Part shown: positions 46,118 through 57,650 of the stretch, piece by piece
Position numbering within the stretch: position 1 is the stretch's first letter
Layout of the letters: each line of letters begins with the position of its first letter
Assembly: GCA_035610365.1 (NCBI GenBank)
Contig: CM069435.1
Span: forward strand, 4,242,001 to 4,306,000
DNA length: 64,000 bases
Origin: Aquatica leii
Lineage: Eukaryota; Arthropoda; Insecta; Coleoptera; Lampyridae
Direction of reading: 5' to 3'
The notes under the pieces: model-generated
Told to the model about the DNA's origin: nothing
Database searches by the model: none
What the model saw: only the letters and a program-made list of their open reading frames with translations
Translations under genes and position numbers: made by a program

Positions 46118-47170
46118 TGTGATCCGCTACAGTGAATTACAGATATGAGAAACTAAACTTGCCATTCATAACTTTACGGGAATATATGATTGTGATTGAC
46201 AAACGATAAAACCCGTTAACCAAAACGAAAATGAAGCATTAAGCTTCCAACGTGACTATTTCACAAGCACGTTGTAATACAGCAAACTGCGGCACTACCA
46301 CATCTTATTATTTTCCTGAGAGTTAATAAGTATCCAACTTTTATAAACTTTACACGTACTGTCTACAGACTTTTCAAAAAAATCCCATATGATGAAAAAC
46401 GACAGACAAGGATGCGAAATTAAAACAAAACGTAGTAGCGCGTGAGTTTGGATGAGGTTTTTCACATTGTATCTGAATTTTATTAACACAAAGAAAATAC
46501 TAAATCGTCCTAAACACAGCAAACTGGTGTTTTCAAAACCGTAAAACTATAAATTAATTGAACCCAAAAATTTACTTATAAATTCGAAATGACAAAGATG
46601 ATTTTAAATGCGTCAATTAAACAGCAACTTGCTTAGGATTCAATGCAAAAACCTTTTTAAAAAATTGTTAATTGACAACGTAAATTTAAAAAGAGCGTAG
46701 ATACAAGAGTTTGTAATAAAAAAGGTACGAAAATTCAAACCCAGGTTACAGTTTCTAGCATTTACCTAATAATGTTGAGCATTTAATATACATACTGGAT
46801 TACGTGGTCAACACGTGGTATTGACTTGTTTTTAAGTCAAATGCTTAATGTTTTGTTAGAAAAGTTTTATCATAAAATACCTTGAGTAAAGTGGGAGAAT
46901 TGTCGAATTGTGACCGTGTTCGACACCAAATATATCAGGTCTAGTACTTGAATGAGGAAGATAACGAAACCTCGTTCTATGCATGCTCTTGGACTAAATT
47001 TAAGATTGGCTAGAGATGTTTGCACCATTACTAGTACTAGCAACAAGTAGTAAACCGTAAGTAACCTTTTACTGTTTAATTAATTTTATTGTCAATCGTA
47101 CTGAGTATACGGTTATTTCTTATCACAAGTAGTTAATGTGTTATTTAACGTTTATATTATTTAATATACA
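46118..47170. other. AT-rich spacer
   Basis: No open frame of note (46295-46522 is low-complexity noise). The last few hundred bases could be the 5' UTR of the R2-type fragment that follows. Confidence 0.5.
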
Positions 47171-47175
47171 ATACG

Positions 47176-48420
47176 TCGTGTCCTGTCTGCCAAAGGCCGT
47201 TCAATTCCTATGCCGGCATGCGACAGCACATGAAACATGCTCACCCACTCGAGTATAACCGTGACTTAGAGGAACAGACAGATAATCCTATTAGGGAACC
47301 ATCCCGATGGCGGAAGAAGAACTCCTTCGCATGGCCTGGGAAGAAGCAAAGTACACTGGGCGTTGTATTAACCTCCACTTGGCCAATCTCTTTCCTGGAA
47401 GAACCAGAGGTGCGATCTCCGATTGACGTCGTCAAGCTGACTACCAAAGCCTGCTCCGAATGTTGGTCAGGGATAAGACAGAGTTTGTAGAGGGAAAGGT
47501 AACCCTCGAGGAAGAGAATGTAGATGTGGCTCCTTTTAGGAGATCTCCCCCTAAGAGGACAGGTGACGATGATGACCTCAACCAGCCTGGACCTTCAGGC
47601 ACTCAGAACTCTGTTGTAGGGTCGGATCGTCAAAACGATCGTTCTCACCATTTAGAGACGAGGATATGAGCAATATGGAGGATTCCCGTCAGTCTTATTT
47701 GTCTAGAGCTGCCAGTAGGAGACTCAACATCCCTGCTGGTTCAGTTTCTACGTCGGTCTCGACAGCTAGACTCCCTCGATTCCTTTTGTCCAAGCAGAGA
47801 GGATGCGATGCGGATGATCCAGCGGCTACCAGCTTCCCTCGATCCCCTCTGTCCATGCAGAGTGGGTGCGACGTGGCAGGCAAAGCTAAACCACCTACCG
47901 ACGGGATACGCATGAGCTGAAACTCCTCCGGCTTTTTTACCGATCGTCCCAAGACAGGGTATGAGTCTGGAACCAGGCACCGACATCAAAGGACCAATCT
48001 CATCTCGACGTCAGGGCCCCAACCCAATACACCAACGTTAGACCCCGTGACCAAACATATATTGGCCCTGCACAGCAAGTGCAACGGCTGGACGGAAGCT
48101 GATTGCATTCTGTTCTGGCTGATTAGGGAAAGGGGAGACGACAGAGATTTGGAGAAAACACTCGAGGCGATTCTAGGGGAATTGGTTGTCGGTACCGCTC
48201 GGCAGAAACAAACCAAAAGTGTCAAACCGACCAAGCTGTTGATCGGGTGGAACGCTTTAAGCTGGCTCAGCGATTATTCGTTAAGAGTCCAGCGAAACTT
48301 GCGAATGCGGTATTTGAAGACCTACCGCTTCACTCGTCCGCTGAGTATCCGGACAAGGCAGAAGTTGAAAGGGAGTATAGGAGAATCTTTGAGACTCCTG
48401 GAAAGCCGGATACATAAACA
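47176..48420 (+). mobile_element. R2-type LINE, N-terminal part only
   Basis: A GC-richer block of 1.25 kb encodes, over several frames, the N-terminus of an R2-group reverse transcriptase. First is a C2H2 finger, CPVCQRPFNSYAGMRQHMKH followed by AHP (47182-47250). Next is a Myb-like segment (about 47305-47450): AEEELLRMAWEEAKYTGRCI, then NLFPGRTRGAISD and RRQADYQSLL. Then comes a Pro/Ser-rich linker. At about 48260-48410 comes RFKLAQRLFVKSPAKLANAV, ending EYRRIFETPGKP, the usual lead-in to the RT. The sequence stops there, with no RT and no restriction-like endonuclease. Losing the 3' part is unusual, because LINEs normally lose the 5' part. Several frame breaks are present. Confidence 0.7.
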
Positions 48421-48925
48421 CAATAATTTTGCGCTTTAATAGTAGTATTGCTGTATAACTGCTTTTCTCTTATTTTATAACTGAGGGTTTGTGTCCTTTT
48501 AATTAACAGTTATATTGGAACTTTTGTTATGAGTAATTTGATGCAGAAACCAAAATTGTTATATAATATTACTAATACAACAATTATATAACGTAGTCAC
48601 ATACTTTATTAAAACAGTTGTATAAAACAGTTCTAAAGTGATAAATGACATAGCTGCATAGCTATTATAAATCAATTAATATTTGTAAGAGGTGAATGTC
48701 TTATAGCCAATATTATATAAACGTTTACAAAACACTTTTATACTAATCTCATAAGCAGTTTTATAATTTTGTTGTAAGAACGTTCTAAACATCGATTTAA
48801 AAAACAATTTTGAATAATAACAAAATAATCTTCCAGACAACTTTAATAGAACCATTTTACATTTAGAGAGCAACAACATAACTACAATAAAATTTAAAAG
48901 TTTTCTAACTTATAAAACCACTTTG
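48421..48925. other. AT-rich spacer
   Basis: No feature recognised; the frame at 48676-48879 (minus) is Leu/Phe/Lys-rich noise. Confidence 0.5.
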
Positions 48926-48929
48926 TTAC

Positions 48930-49330
48930 TTAAGGTACCACGAATGTTGAAGCAAACTCGAAAAGACATTTGCATTCCTCTTTTAATGCAGTATACACAA
49001 GACAACAAATTTTTTTTGCAAAATTAGTAACAATGGATGAGTTATGGATCCATCACTATGATGTAGAGACCAAAATAGAAAAATCAAGGTTCACCACCGC
49101 CGCAAAAATTCAAGATGCAACCTTCAACGGGGAAGGTAACGCTATCCGTAGTTTGTGATGCTAAAAGTGTAATTTTAGTAGATTTCTTACAAAAGGGAGT
49201 CACAATTACAGGTGCTTATTATGCCAATTTGGTGTCCAAACTTCGTGATCGGTAAAAAAACCTCGGTGGAAGTTGCTCAAAGGTGTTCTCTTGCATCAAG
49301 AAAGGGCACCTTCCGGTATATCTTTAATTG
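48930..49330 (+). pseudogene. mariner transposase remnant
   Basis: Reads KVPRMLKQTRKDIC, then LVTMDELWIHHYDVETKIEK near 49060, NFSRFLTKGSHNYRCLLC in one frame, and KLLKGVLLHQERAP near 49300. These are consecutive mariner landmarks: the segment before the core, VTMDETWIHHY with the first Asp, the LVDFLPKG block, and the LLHDNAP block with the second Asp, which is changed here (HQE for HDN). Stops and shifts break it and the C-terminal Asp region is missing. No inverted terminal repeats were found. Confidence 0.75.
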
Positions 49331-49750
49331 GCGATTAAGTTGGTGATGTCTGGAAATTCGGAATCATTTGAGACTGACTTTCAGTATTGACACTCCCAAG
49401 GATTTTTTATTGAACGACTCCATTATGCATGCACTTTCTTGCGTTTATAGCATAACTTCTGCACACTGTCAAAACAATACTAATTAGCATAAAATTGATA
49501 AGATTGCTAATTCAGTATTGACAAATAGACATTTTGAAAATGTTTACATCTGGTTACAGTAGTTGTAAAAGTTCCAAAGCCAAATATTGTGTAAATATTG
49601 AAGAAATTATTGACGAAGACTGAGACAGTGACGAATGCTGGTACATTTACTTTAATCGAAAGTTATTTTTAATTTGAATATAAACAAACAATTTTTAACC
49701 AATTCTATATCTTGTAACCTGCGATTGGAATTTTAGCAGTGAATCTTTTA
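49331..49750. other. Spacer
   Basis: Nothing recognised. Confidence 0.45.
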
Positions 49751-51420
49751 TGTAAGACCCCGTAATTCGATTCATCTGGCTGAATTTGCGGTTTTTCTTT
49801 TTTTTATGGATTAGTTCGATGTTAGCATCGAAAACGTTTTACTCGCTATTTTATTACGTTTGATTTAAGTCTATTTGTATTGCATAGTTATTTCACAATT
49901 ATTACTGGTATTTTTTTTTGAATGCATAAAGTTCCGTGGTTTTGATTTTGATTTAGTGTTTTACTTGTTTATCTCAGTAAAATAACAATGCTAGATAGAT
50001 AATTTACGACTTCTTTTTAGAATGTAATTTGATCAATTTTTCTTGGTATCTGTATTTTTGTTTATGCTGAGTTCTTTTACGAACGCGATTGCGAAGCACC
50101 TGACAATTTAGCGAAGTAGGCGTTTTCTGTGAGACATTTTCTTTCTTTCAAGGGCCTACGTGACATATGACGCGCGTGGCAATTATAGTTTTCATCTTTG
50201 TTAAGTTACTTGGTTTAGTGTTGCATCTTTTACAAAGATTTTACGGCGCAAGTTCATTGAATTAAGTGGGAATACGAGGTGTTAAAAGAGGTAAAATTTG
50301 GTTTTTGGGAATCAATCTTTGGTCGCGATTAAGAATACCGGGTACCGGAATGTAGTCAAGTGTTAGGGTGTTTTACCCTACCGTTATGCAATACCGCGGA
50401 AGTTAAACAAATGGTGCCGTGAAAATTGAGTGGTGTGAGGGGAAATAGTAATTTTCCAAATTCGTAATTTTACGGTTTAAGGAACTTCATGGTATCCATA
50501 ATAAAACTTACGTTCGAGTTGGGTTTATTTCCGATGTTTGTGTGTGAAAAATGCTGTCTTCGCTTTTGTGCGGCTTTCAATTAAATAGTAAAATAAATCT
50601 TCCGTCGATATTCTATTGTTTGGGTGTCCCACCGAGCTTGTATTCGACTACGGTACACCTGGACCGACCGGAGTTCAATCTAAAGTCGTAGCTTTCTGGA
50701 ACCACTGTGGCCCGCAGTTCACCTGGAGTAAACAATTGAGTAAAGGTATTTATCGAATTTGTTATTACCGTGAAGTGAACCGCGATTGATATGAGTTAAA
50801 AGCTTTGATTTGAGCCGATTGAATTACGGCTAACGTTAAATATTTCAAGAAACACTTGATGGTGTTTGCGTGAAGTTCGATTTAATTAATTAATTTTGTT
50901 TTGTGTATGTAAAAGTAAATCTCATTCATGCATAAAAGATAATGTAACGAAATGTAACATATAATTTGTTTGAACGTTTAGTTCGAAGCAGAGTTTCGGA
51001 CGTATATTTTATAACTTGTGTATTTTTATTTTATTTGAATTTGTATGCGGTCAAGGCCTTGAAGTTTATTTTTATTGTGTTGTATTGAAAAACGAGTTAA
51101 CGCTTTTATTATTATTTTTTTTTTTATATATATTAATTTTGTATTCAGTTTGTTTTTTTTTGTCTTGCTTATTATTATTTCACATTTTATTTTTTTTTAT
51201 TTATTATTCGAATTTGTTTGATATTCATTATTTATTTTTAATATTCAGTCAATAAATGTTAAATTGTTAAACTGTAAAGAGCTTTTATTCATTCAGCGGC
51301 CGCGTACGTAATTTTGTTCTTAAGTATATTTCAGAATTTAGCAAGTTACAACTCGAGGTAAGTTCCGGGGTTGTAACCAACCAGATGAGCTTTCGGGTTA
51401 TCAGGGGTCCGGAAACTACA
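49751..51420 (+). repeat. Candidate solo LTR or isolated 5' LTR, Gypsy-like
   Basis: Starts TGTAAGACCCCGTAATTCG and ends GTCCGGAAACTACA. Sixteen bases later follows TTGGCGCCCTAACCG (51436), which resembles a primer binding site of the TGGCGCCC class. An AATAAA at 51251-51256 would divide R from a 160-base U5. The interior is noncoding with several GC-richer islands (50330-50460, 50600-50720). No partner LTR and no target duplication were found, so this is a structural guess. Confidence 0.35.
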
Positions 51421-51439
51421 ATCATCGTGTCCTTGATTG

Positions 51440-54400
51440 GCGCCCTAACCGATTTTTGAGTCTTTTACCGTTTTAGTTCGATTTTATGTCGATCTCGTTT
51501 CCAATTTATCACGGAATTTTAAAATATAACGCACCCCTTCTCGATTGAGCTAGTGGCACAACATCGTTTATGTTACCTCATTTCAGGCAGTGACTTGGTT
51601 TTAACTTTGGCATGTAACAATCTGATCCTATATGTAGTACAATTAATTGTTTGCATTTACCAAAAAGATTTTAAATCTAGTAGATAATCCAAAAACAAAA
51701 GCATGCCGTGCTGTTTGAATTATTATTAGGTATCTAAAATTCGGTTTGTATGACCGAAATGTATGTAAGTGGACTGTATGAAAAAACTAACTAACTAATG
51801 TTGGTTTGAAATTACAATAAAAATCAAGACAAAAAAACAGGACTTACTCCGGCTAGTCGTCGTTTCGGCATATGGCTATAAGTTAATGGGAAAGGATACA
51901 AAGGATCATAACCTTTCACTAGGAACAACGTTCACAGACATAAAACTAATTTTGTACTATCTAGAAAAATGAAATTGAGTATCCTTATCATATAAATTTC
52001 AAATAAATACATAATGCGGCACCTATTGCACAAAAATATAATTTACAATTATATTATGTACAAAACGGTCCAAACAGTATCTGTTATAAATTGATGTTTA
52101 GACACTTATGTTCAATAATTTATTGTAAGAAATTTATTGTAGTAGTTACAATTTTTACAAGAATAAAAACGTGCCAACATTCGGCATTGAAGTTTCTTAT
52201 AATACTACCAATTGTACCCTTTTAGGTATAACCCCTTCTATCGAGAATGCGGAATCCGCCAAATTTAAAACGTAATACTAAACAGTATCTATCCAATTTT
52301 TTGCAGTAATTTAAGTTTTAGCCAAATAATATATTTTTTTCCTTTACTTTCCGTTACCTTAAAGTTTAGCAAATTTTAATTTTTGTTAAAACGATAACTT
52401 TCTGTACAGTTGGTGATTTGCTCCGTAAAAAAACAAATGCATTGCGTCTTAGGACACTTTTGCTTTACTAGTAACATCTAATATTGGCCAGTACGTGATC
52501 TGTGTTATATTCAGCTAGCACATTGTATACAGTAGATACACTTTTCTAAATTAATTAAATTACTATTAATCTCTACATGTAAGTATATAAAAAACAAAAA
52601 TAAAATGAATAGTTACGTTACGTGCTGCTGTAGCTGTAAATGTACTATGATCTATTTTGAAAACACTAGCTTTGTTGCAAGTTTTATAAATATTTTGAAT
52701 AGTTTCTTTATCAGATACTAATAAATGTATTAATTTACGTTTTTTCATTGGCAAAAAATCTATACTATGTATTAGATAACCTATAAAAATTTTTTTTGTC
52801 AGAAGTTTAGTATCACAAAACGTGTATTTTGAAAAAAAACTTTTGATTTATTTTTTCCGCGTAGTTTGAATTAACCAATCACAAAAGCAGAGAGGTGCCA
52901 CCTGTGCGGTAATTCAATTATAGCAGAAAGTTCAATTTGCGATAATACTATAATACTTACATTTTATTTACTTACTATTTTTCTTAAATTGATACATGTT
53001 GTTTTATGAGTTTTTTTTATTTTTTTTTAACCTTAGTTACTAATTTTTGTATTTTTCTTATAATTGTAGATTATATTTTAAAATACAATTTTTAAATTTA
53101 ACAAGTACAATTATACAATCAAAGAGTTTATTGCTTTAAAAAACAAATAATTGTTATTTAAATTCCAATTTAGTCTAATTGAATATTTCACTGTTCTTTT
53201 AGAAGTAAATGTCATTGAGTTTATTGCAAGTACAAACTGCAATAATTGATGTAGAAATATCAAAGGTAGTTTCATATATAAGCAACAAAAAGCAATTAAA
53301 AAATGTAATTTACAATTTGAAATATATGTATTTCTATTTGGCATTTAATAAGTTATTATTCTTGCACGTTTAACTATCTCATAAGCTTTGTTTTTATAAC
53401 GTTTTTATTATTACTCAACTTTGACTTTTTCTGTTCAAATATGTCAAGGGACTATGTTTTATTATATAATTACAGGTATATTGCAGTTTGTTGATATAAA
53501 CATAGCATTTCTTTTATATTGCAATTGTTAGATAGATTTTTTAAAGGTCAATTTAAAATTTATACTACATTAGATTTTAGATAAAACAGTAAGGTTAATT
53601 TGCTTTAGTTATAAAATGCATTATATTTAATTGGTTCTGTAACAAATTTATCGTTTGATATGCTACCTACGCTTGCATTTGCAAAATAAATTTGAATTAT
53701 TACTTTAATTACAAAAAAAATGTATTTAAATTAATTTTAAAATTTATAAAAGATTAATTTAGTTTTTGAAATTATATTAGCTTGATTTGAATATCGATAT
53801 CTAAAATCACGATCCAATCAAAAATTTATAACTAAGTTTTTTTTGTAAAAAAATTGTAATTATTTGAATGAAAAACAACGTTTTGAAGTGTAGTGTACTG
53901 CTATGTATTTAAAAGTCAATTATTAAATAATAATCTAAAGTATTAAAAAGTAAATTATAAAAACATTATTAAAAAGTTTGTAATTTAACTCTTAACAATC
54001 GTAATACTCTAAATTTGAAATGTATGCATTTTGGCTTCTAAAAACTTATAAAATTTTTATTTCTAGTTTACAAAAAAAAACACTTTTCTAACTATTTTTA
54101 AAATGATTATAACCCATTTTGGTTTTATTGTTATTGATTTTTTTATTGCATGTAAAGTTATAAATGTTAAGATTTTCTAATAAAAACTAAGCATAAAAAA
54201 CAACTAAAAAAAGTGATTGTAAAAAAACGTTTTTTTAAATATAAAATAGAACATCAATTAAATTATTGCGTTTTACTATTGCACAATCCAAAAACTGCAA
54301 TTATTGGTGATATCCGATTAACAAGTGCGTCAATTATTACGTAATATTTTATTTCAACAAAAAAAAATTAATCAAAAGTTTGAAAACTTGTTCATAATAC

Positions 54401-55254
54401 ACAATTGTTTAAAAAATTAATAAACCGAATATAATGCTAAGCAAGATAATTAATTAATCAAAGTCTGTTATAAAATGGAATCAAGCTAAATATAGAACTT
54501 TACCTAAAGTAAAAAATTTAATAAAAAACCTACATAATTCCCATAATCGAAATTTTTCAAACTAATATTACAGACGGATTTTTCTTTTTTAATTTTAAGC
54601 TTTTGTAAAGCTTTTCTTAAGACGGTAATCCTTTCATGAAATTGGTAGATACATTAATTTATTGATTTTTAGTATGTTAATATGTATTTTCAAAACGCAA
54701 CAGTAACAAACAAATGACTCTAGATAAGGAGAAATTGTATGACGATAGAACTAAATGTAATCAAATACAATTTCACGTGTTTTTGTTATTTAGTTACCTG
54801 TAGATTATAATACAGAAGCGATGCGTAGCACTTGTCAGTATTCTGTTTATAGCTATATAACATTATTTCGTGTAATTAATTTATGGTAGATGATTATACA
54901 AAAATACCAACAAAATATATATTTTTTAATTGTTAGTTAATTATATTTTTATTAAATACTAACTACATAAGTAACGTATTGACAAGATATAGAACAAACT
55001 ATTAACAAACCTTATCTAGAATATATGATCACATTCAGTGAAAAATCAAAGTTGCTGAAATAGTTCAAACATATTTGCTGACATTTTAATTTTTTTTGTT
55101 AGGTAATTAGGGTAAAGTCGACGATATTGAACCGACTCTTAAATTGAACATGTGGGTTTTTGAGCACTCTTATAAAAACTAATGCCATATATGTATGATA
55201 TTCCCAACAAGTATATGAAATAAAACTAAAGTCAGCAAAATTGGTACTGTTCTC
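51440..55254. other. AT-rich desert
   Basis: Nearly 4 kb of extremely AT-rich sequence with homopolymer runs. The open frames here (52566-52754, 53111-53344) are low complexity and I see no domain. From about 55100 a stretch AGGGTAAAGTCGACGATATT could belong to the older element in which the hAT inserted. Confidence 0.55.
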
Positions 55255-56019
55255 TAGGCCCGCGCCTTACATAAGGCAAAGTCGTGTAGTGCCCGAAAAA
55301 CCTCAAAACTCAAAAGTGAAAAAAAAAGATAAAGCAACAACAATATTGTCAAAACAAAATTTATAACCATAAAAAAACCAGTAAGGAATTGCTAGCTATT
55401 ACATTGTTTTTTATTTGTTCATTTTTTTATTTTTACTCTTTGAGACGAGAGAACCGAAATACTTCTCGAAAATAATATATTTTCCAAATAAGAGTATGCA
55501 ATAATAGCATTTATTCGTTTGAATACGTACTTAATACGAAACATGAGAACATGAATTCTGTGAACTCAAACAAATCTGATTTTATTCAAGTTTGAGCTTG
55601 AAATTTGGCTTGCAACGAGCGAGCAAGCGTTTTTTTTTTCTGTCTGAGCTTGCAATTTACGAGCTTTAAATATTTAAGCGCTGCATCGGTCGCGATTTCA
55701 TTTGTTGCCTGATGCCCGATCGATAATTAACTTAGCAAAGTGAAAAGGTGCATGGGGTAAAAGATATCTGTTTTTGAAACTTTAGTTTGTTGTAGTTTTA
55801 TAGACTTTATAGTGATGTGTTTTGTGTTGTGAATTAAGGTGAGTTCGTCTAAAATTTTAGATTTATTAAAATATTAAAAACCAAAAACTTGCATCTCAAA
55901 AATCCCATTATATTTGTTTATATAAACATCACTATTAATTAAAGTAAATTTAAATATTAAGGAATGTTGCGAAAATTCTTTCGAGTTTGAGTTTGAGAGA
56001 AATTGTATAGATACCAAAA

Positions 56020-57530
56020 TTTGCTGAATAAAAGAAAAAGAGAGGAAGAACTAGAAAACCATGTCAAAATTTTTTTTAAAAACCCGAGTCTATTTTGCCA
56101 AATATTAATAACAACAATAATACAGCTGAATCACAATATATGAACCTGTGCTTGAAACAAATATCAGCAGCAGACAAGAAAGTGATCTTCTAGAAAGCAA
56201 TCCACCAACATCTTCAAGTTTCGCTGATAATGAGAAATCAACACCTTCAAAAATTACCAGAATGGAAAATATGAGTCAACTTTTAAAAGATAAAAGAAAT
56301 TACGTCCTAATAATATTCAAGAATTAGTAGAAAGTGGCTCTGGTCATTATCAAAACAAAAATTATGTTTATCCGACAGATAGTTCGGAGTCGGGGCTTAA
56401 GTTCTCCAATAATTACTTCTTTACAATTTTACTAAACAACTAAAAAATTGAGCGTTTTTGGTTGTTGTATTCCGAAACAAAAAATTCACTTTACTGCTTC
56501 TGTTGCAAAATTTTTAATAACAGCGATTTGAAATCTGTTCGCCTTAGTGATGGATCTGGTTACAATGACTGACAGCATTTAAATGAACATATCACATATC
56601 AAAAATGTTCTAAAATTGTTAGATCTTTCTAACCGTTTTGATAAAAATGAAATAATTGATTCTAAAATTCAAAATGTAATAAACAGAGAAACTAAATACT
56701 GATTCAGTTTTTAGGTCAGCAAAATTTAGCTTTTTAAGTTGTTTGAGAAAAACAATGGTAACTTTTTAAAATGCATAGAAATGATTTCCAAATTTGACCC
56801 GATTATGTCAGAACATACAAAACGCTCTCAAATAAAAGATTACAAAAACAATCTCGTGGATAAAATACAAAATGAAGTAATCAACTTGATCGGTGAAAAT
56901 ATCAAATCCAAAACTTTAGAACTAACTAAAAAGGCAAAATACTATTCCATATTATTAGACTGCACTCCTGACTCTAGTAGCTAACAACAAATTTCAGTTT
57001 GTATAAGATTTGTTAATTTAAAGAGCACGGTAATTAGTATAGGAGAACATTTTTTATTATTTTGTCCTATAGATGATGTGTCGGGTGAAGGCTTGACAAA
57101 ATTTCGTTTGTCGGCGTTAGAGAAAGAAGGCTTAAATATCAACGATTTGCAGAGTCAGGGTTACGACAACGGGGCAAATATGCGTGGTAGGCACAATGGT
57201 CTAGAAAAATAAAATTTTGGTTTCAATCCACGAGCTTTCTTTGTTCTTTTTTGCAATCATACCCTAAATTTAGTCGTTAATGATGCCGCAAAATCGAATA
57301 CTTTGAGCATCAATTTTTTTCTTTAGTTTAAGAACTGTTTGTATTTTTTTCAGCTTCTACTAAACGCTGGTCAATTCTGAAATCTAATTTATCTAATGTA
57401 ACAAATTTAACTTTAAAACCTTTATCGGATACTCTATGGTCTAGTAGAATAGATACAATAACTCCTTTAAGGTATCAATTTGGGGAGGTTTATGATGATT
57501 GTAACACTGTTAGAATATATATTTCTGTTT
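56020..57530 (+). pseudogene. hAT transposase remnant with TTF-type finger
   Basis: Segments match the insect hAT group annotated as zinc finger MYM-type 1-like. A TTF-type finger lies near 56440-56600 (ERFWLLYSETKNSLYCFCCK, later GYNDW and LNEHI). A DUF4371-like part follows (MISKFDPIMSEHTKRSQIKD, 56780-56840). The catalytic block has ILLDCTPDSSS near 56960, QGYDNGANMRGRHNGLEK near 57165, and NPRAFFVLFCNHTLNLVVND near 57250. Then come KRWSILKSNLSN and LSDTLWSSRIDTITPLRYQF to about 57500. The last catalytic Glu and the C-terminal dimerisation domain are absent: only about 220 noncoding bases of hAT remain after the LINE. Several stops and frame shifts break the rest. Confidence 0.82.
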
Positions 57531-57536
57531 TCTATA

Positions 57537-57547
57537 AGTTTATAATT
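57537..57547. repeat. Target-site duplication of the I-type LINE, 3' side
   Basis: AGTTTATAATT, repeated exactly at 62754-62764, next to the T-run that is the LINE poly-A read on the minus strand. Confidence 0.75.
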
Positions 57548-57650
57548 TTTTTTTTTTTATTTAACGAAAAGGAATAGCCATAACCGCAAGGTCATTGGCT
57601 TTATAACTAACTAAATTTGATTATTTATGTAAAAACTATAACTATAGGTA

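Noticed and set aside
47666-47989. Overlapping frames on both strands in the R2-type block
   Set aside because: A direct repeat-like Ser/Pro-rich linker in GC-richer DNA leaves several frames open by chance; only the finger and Myb-like segments are supported.
51016-51255. 79-codon plus-strand ORF
   Set aside because: Almost entirely T-rich codons (Phe/Leu/Ile/Tyr); low-complexity noise inside the possible LTR.
51440-55254. Searched for tRNA, rRNA or a host exon in the AT-rich desert
   Set aside because: No cloverleaf, conserved rRNA block or gene-like frame was seen.
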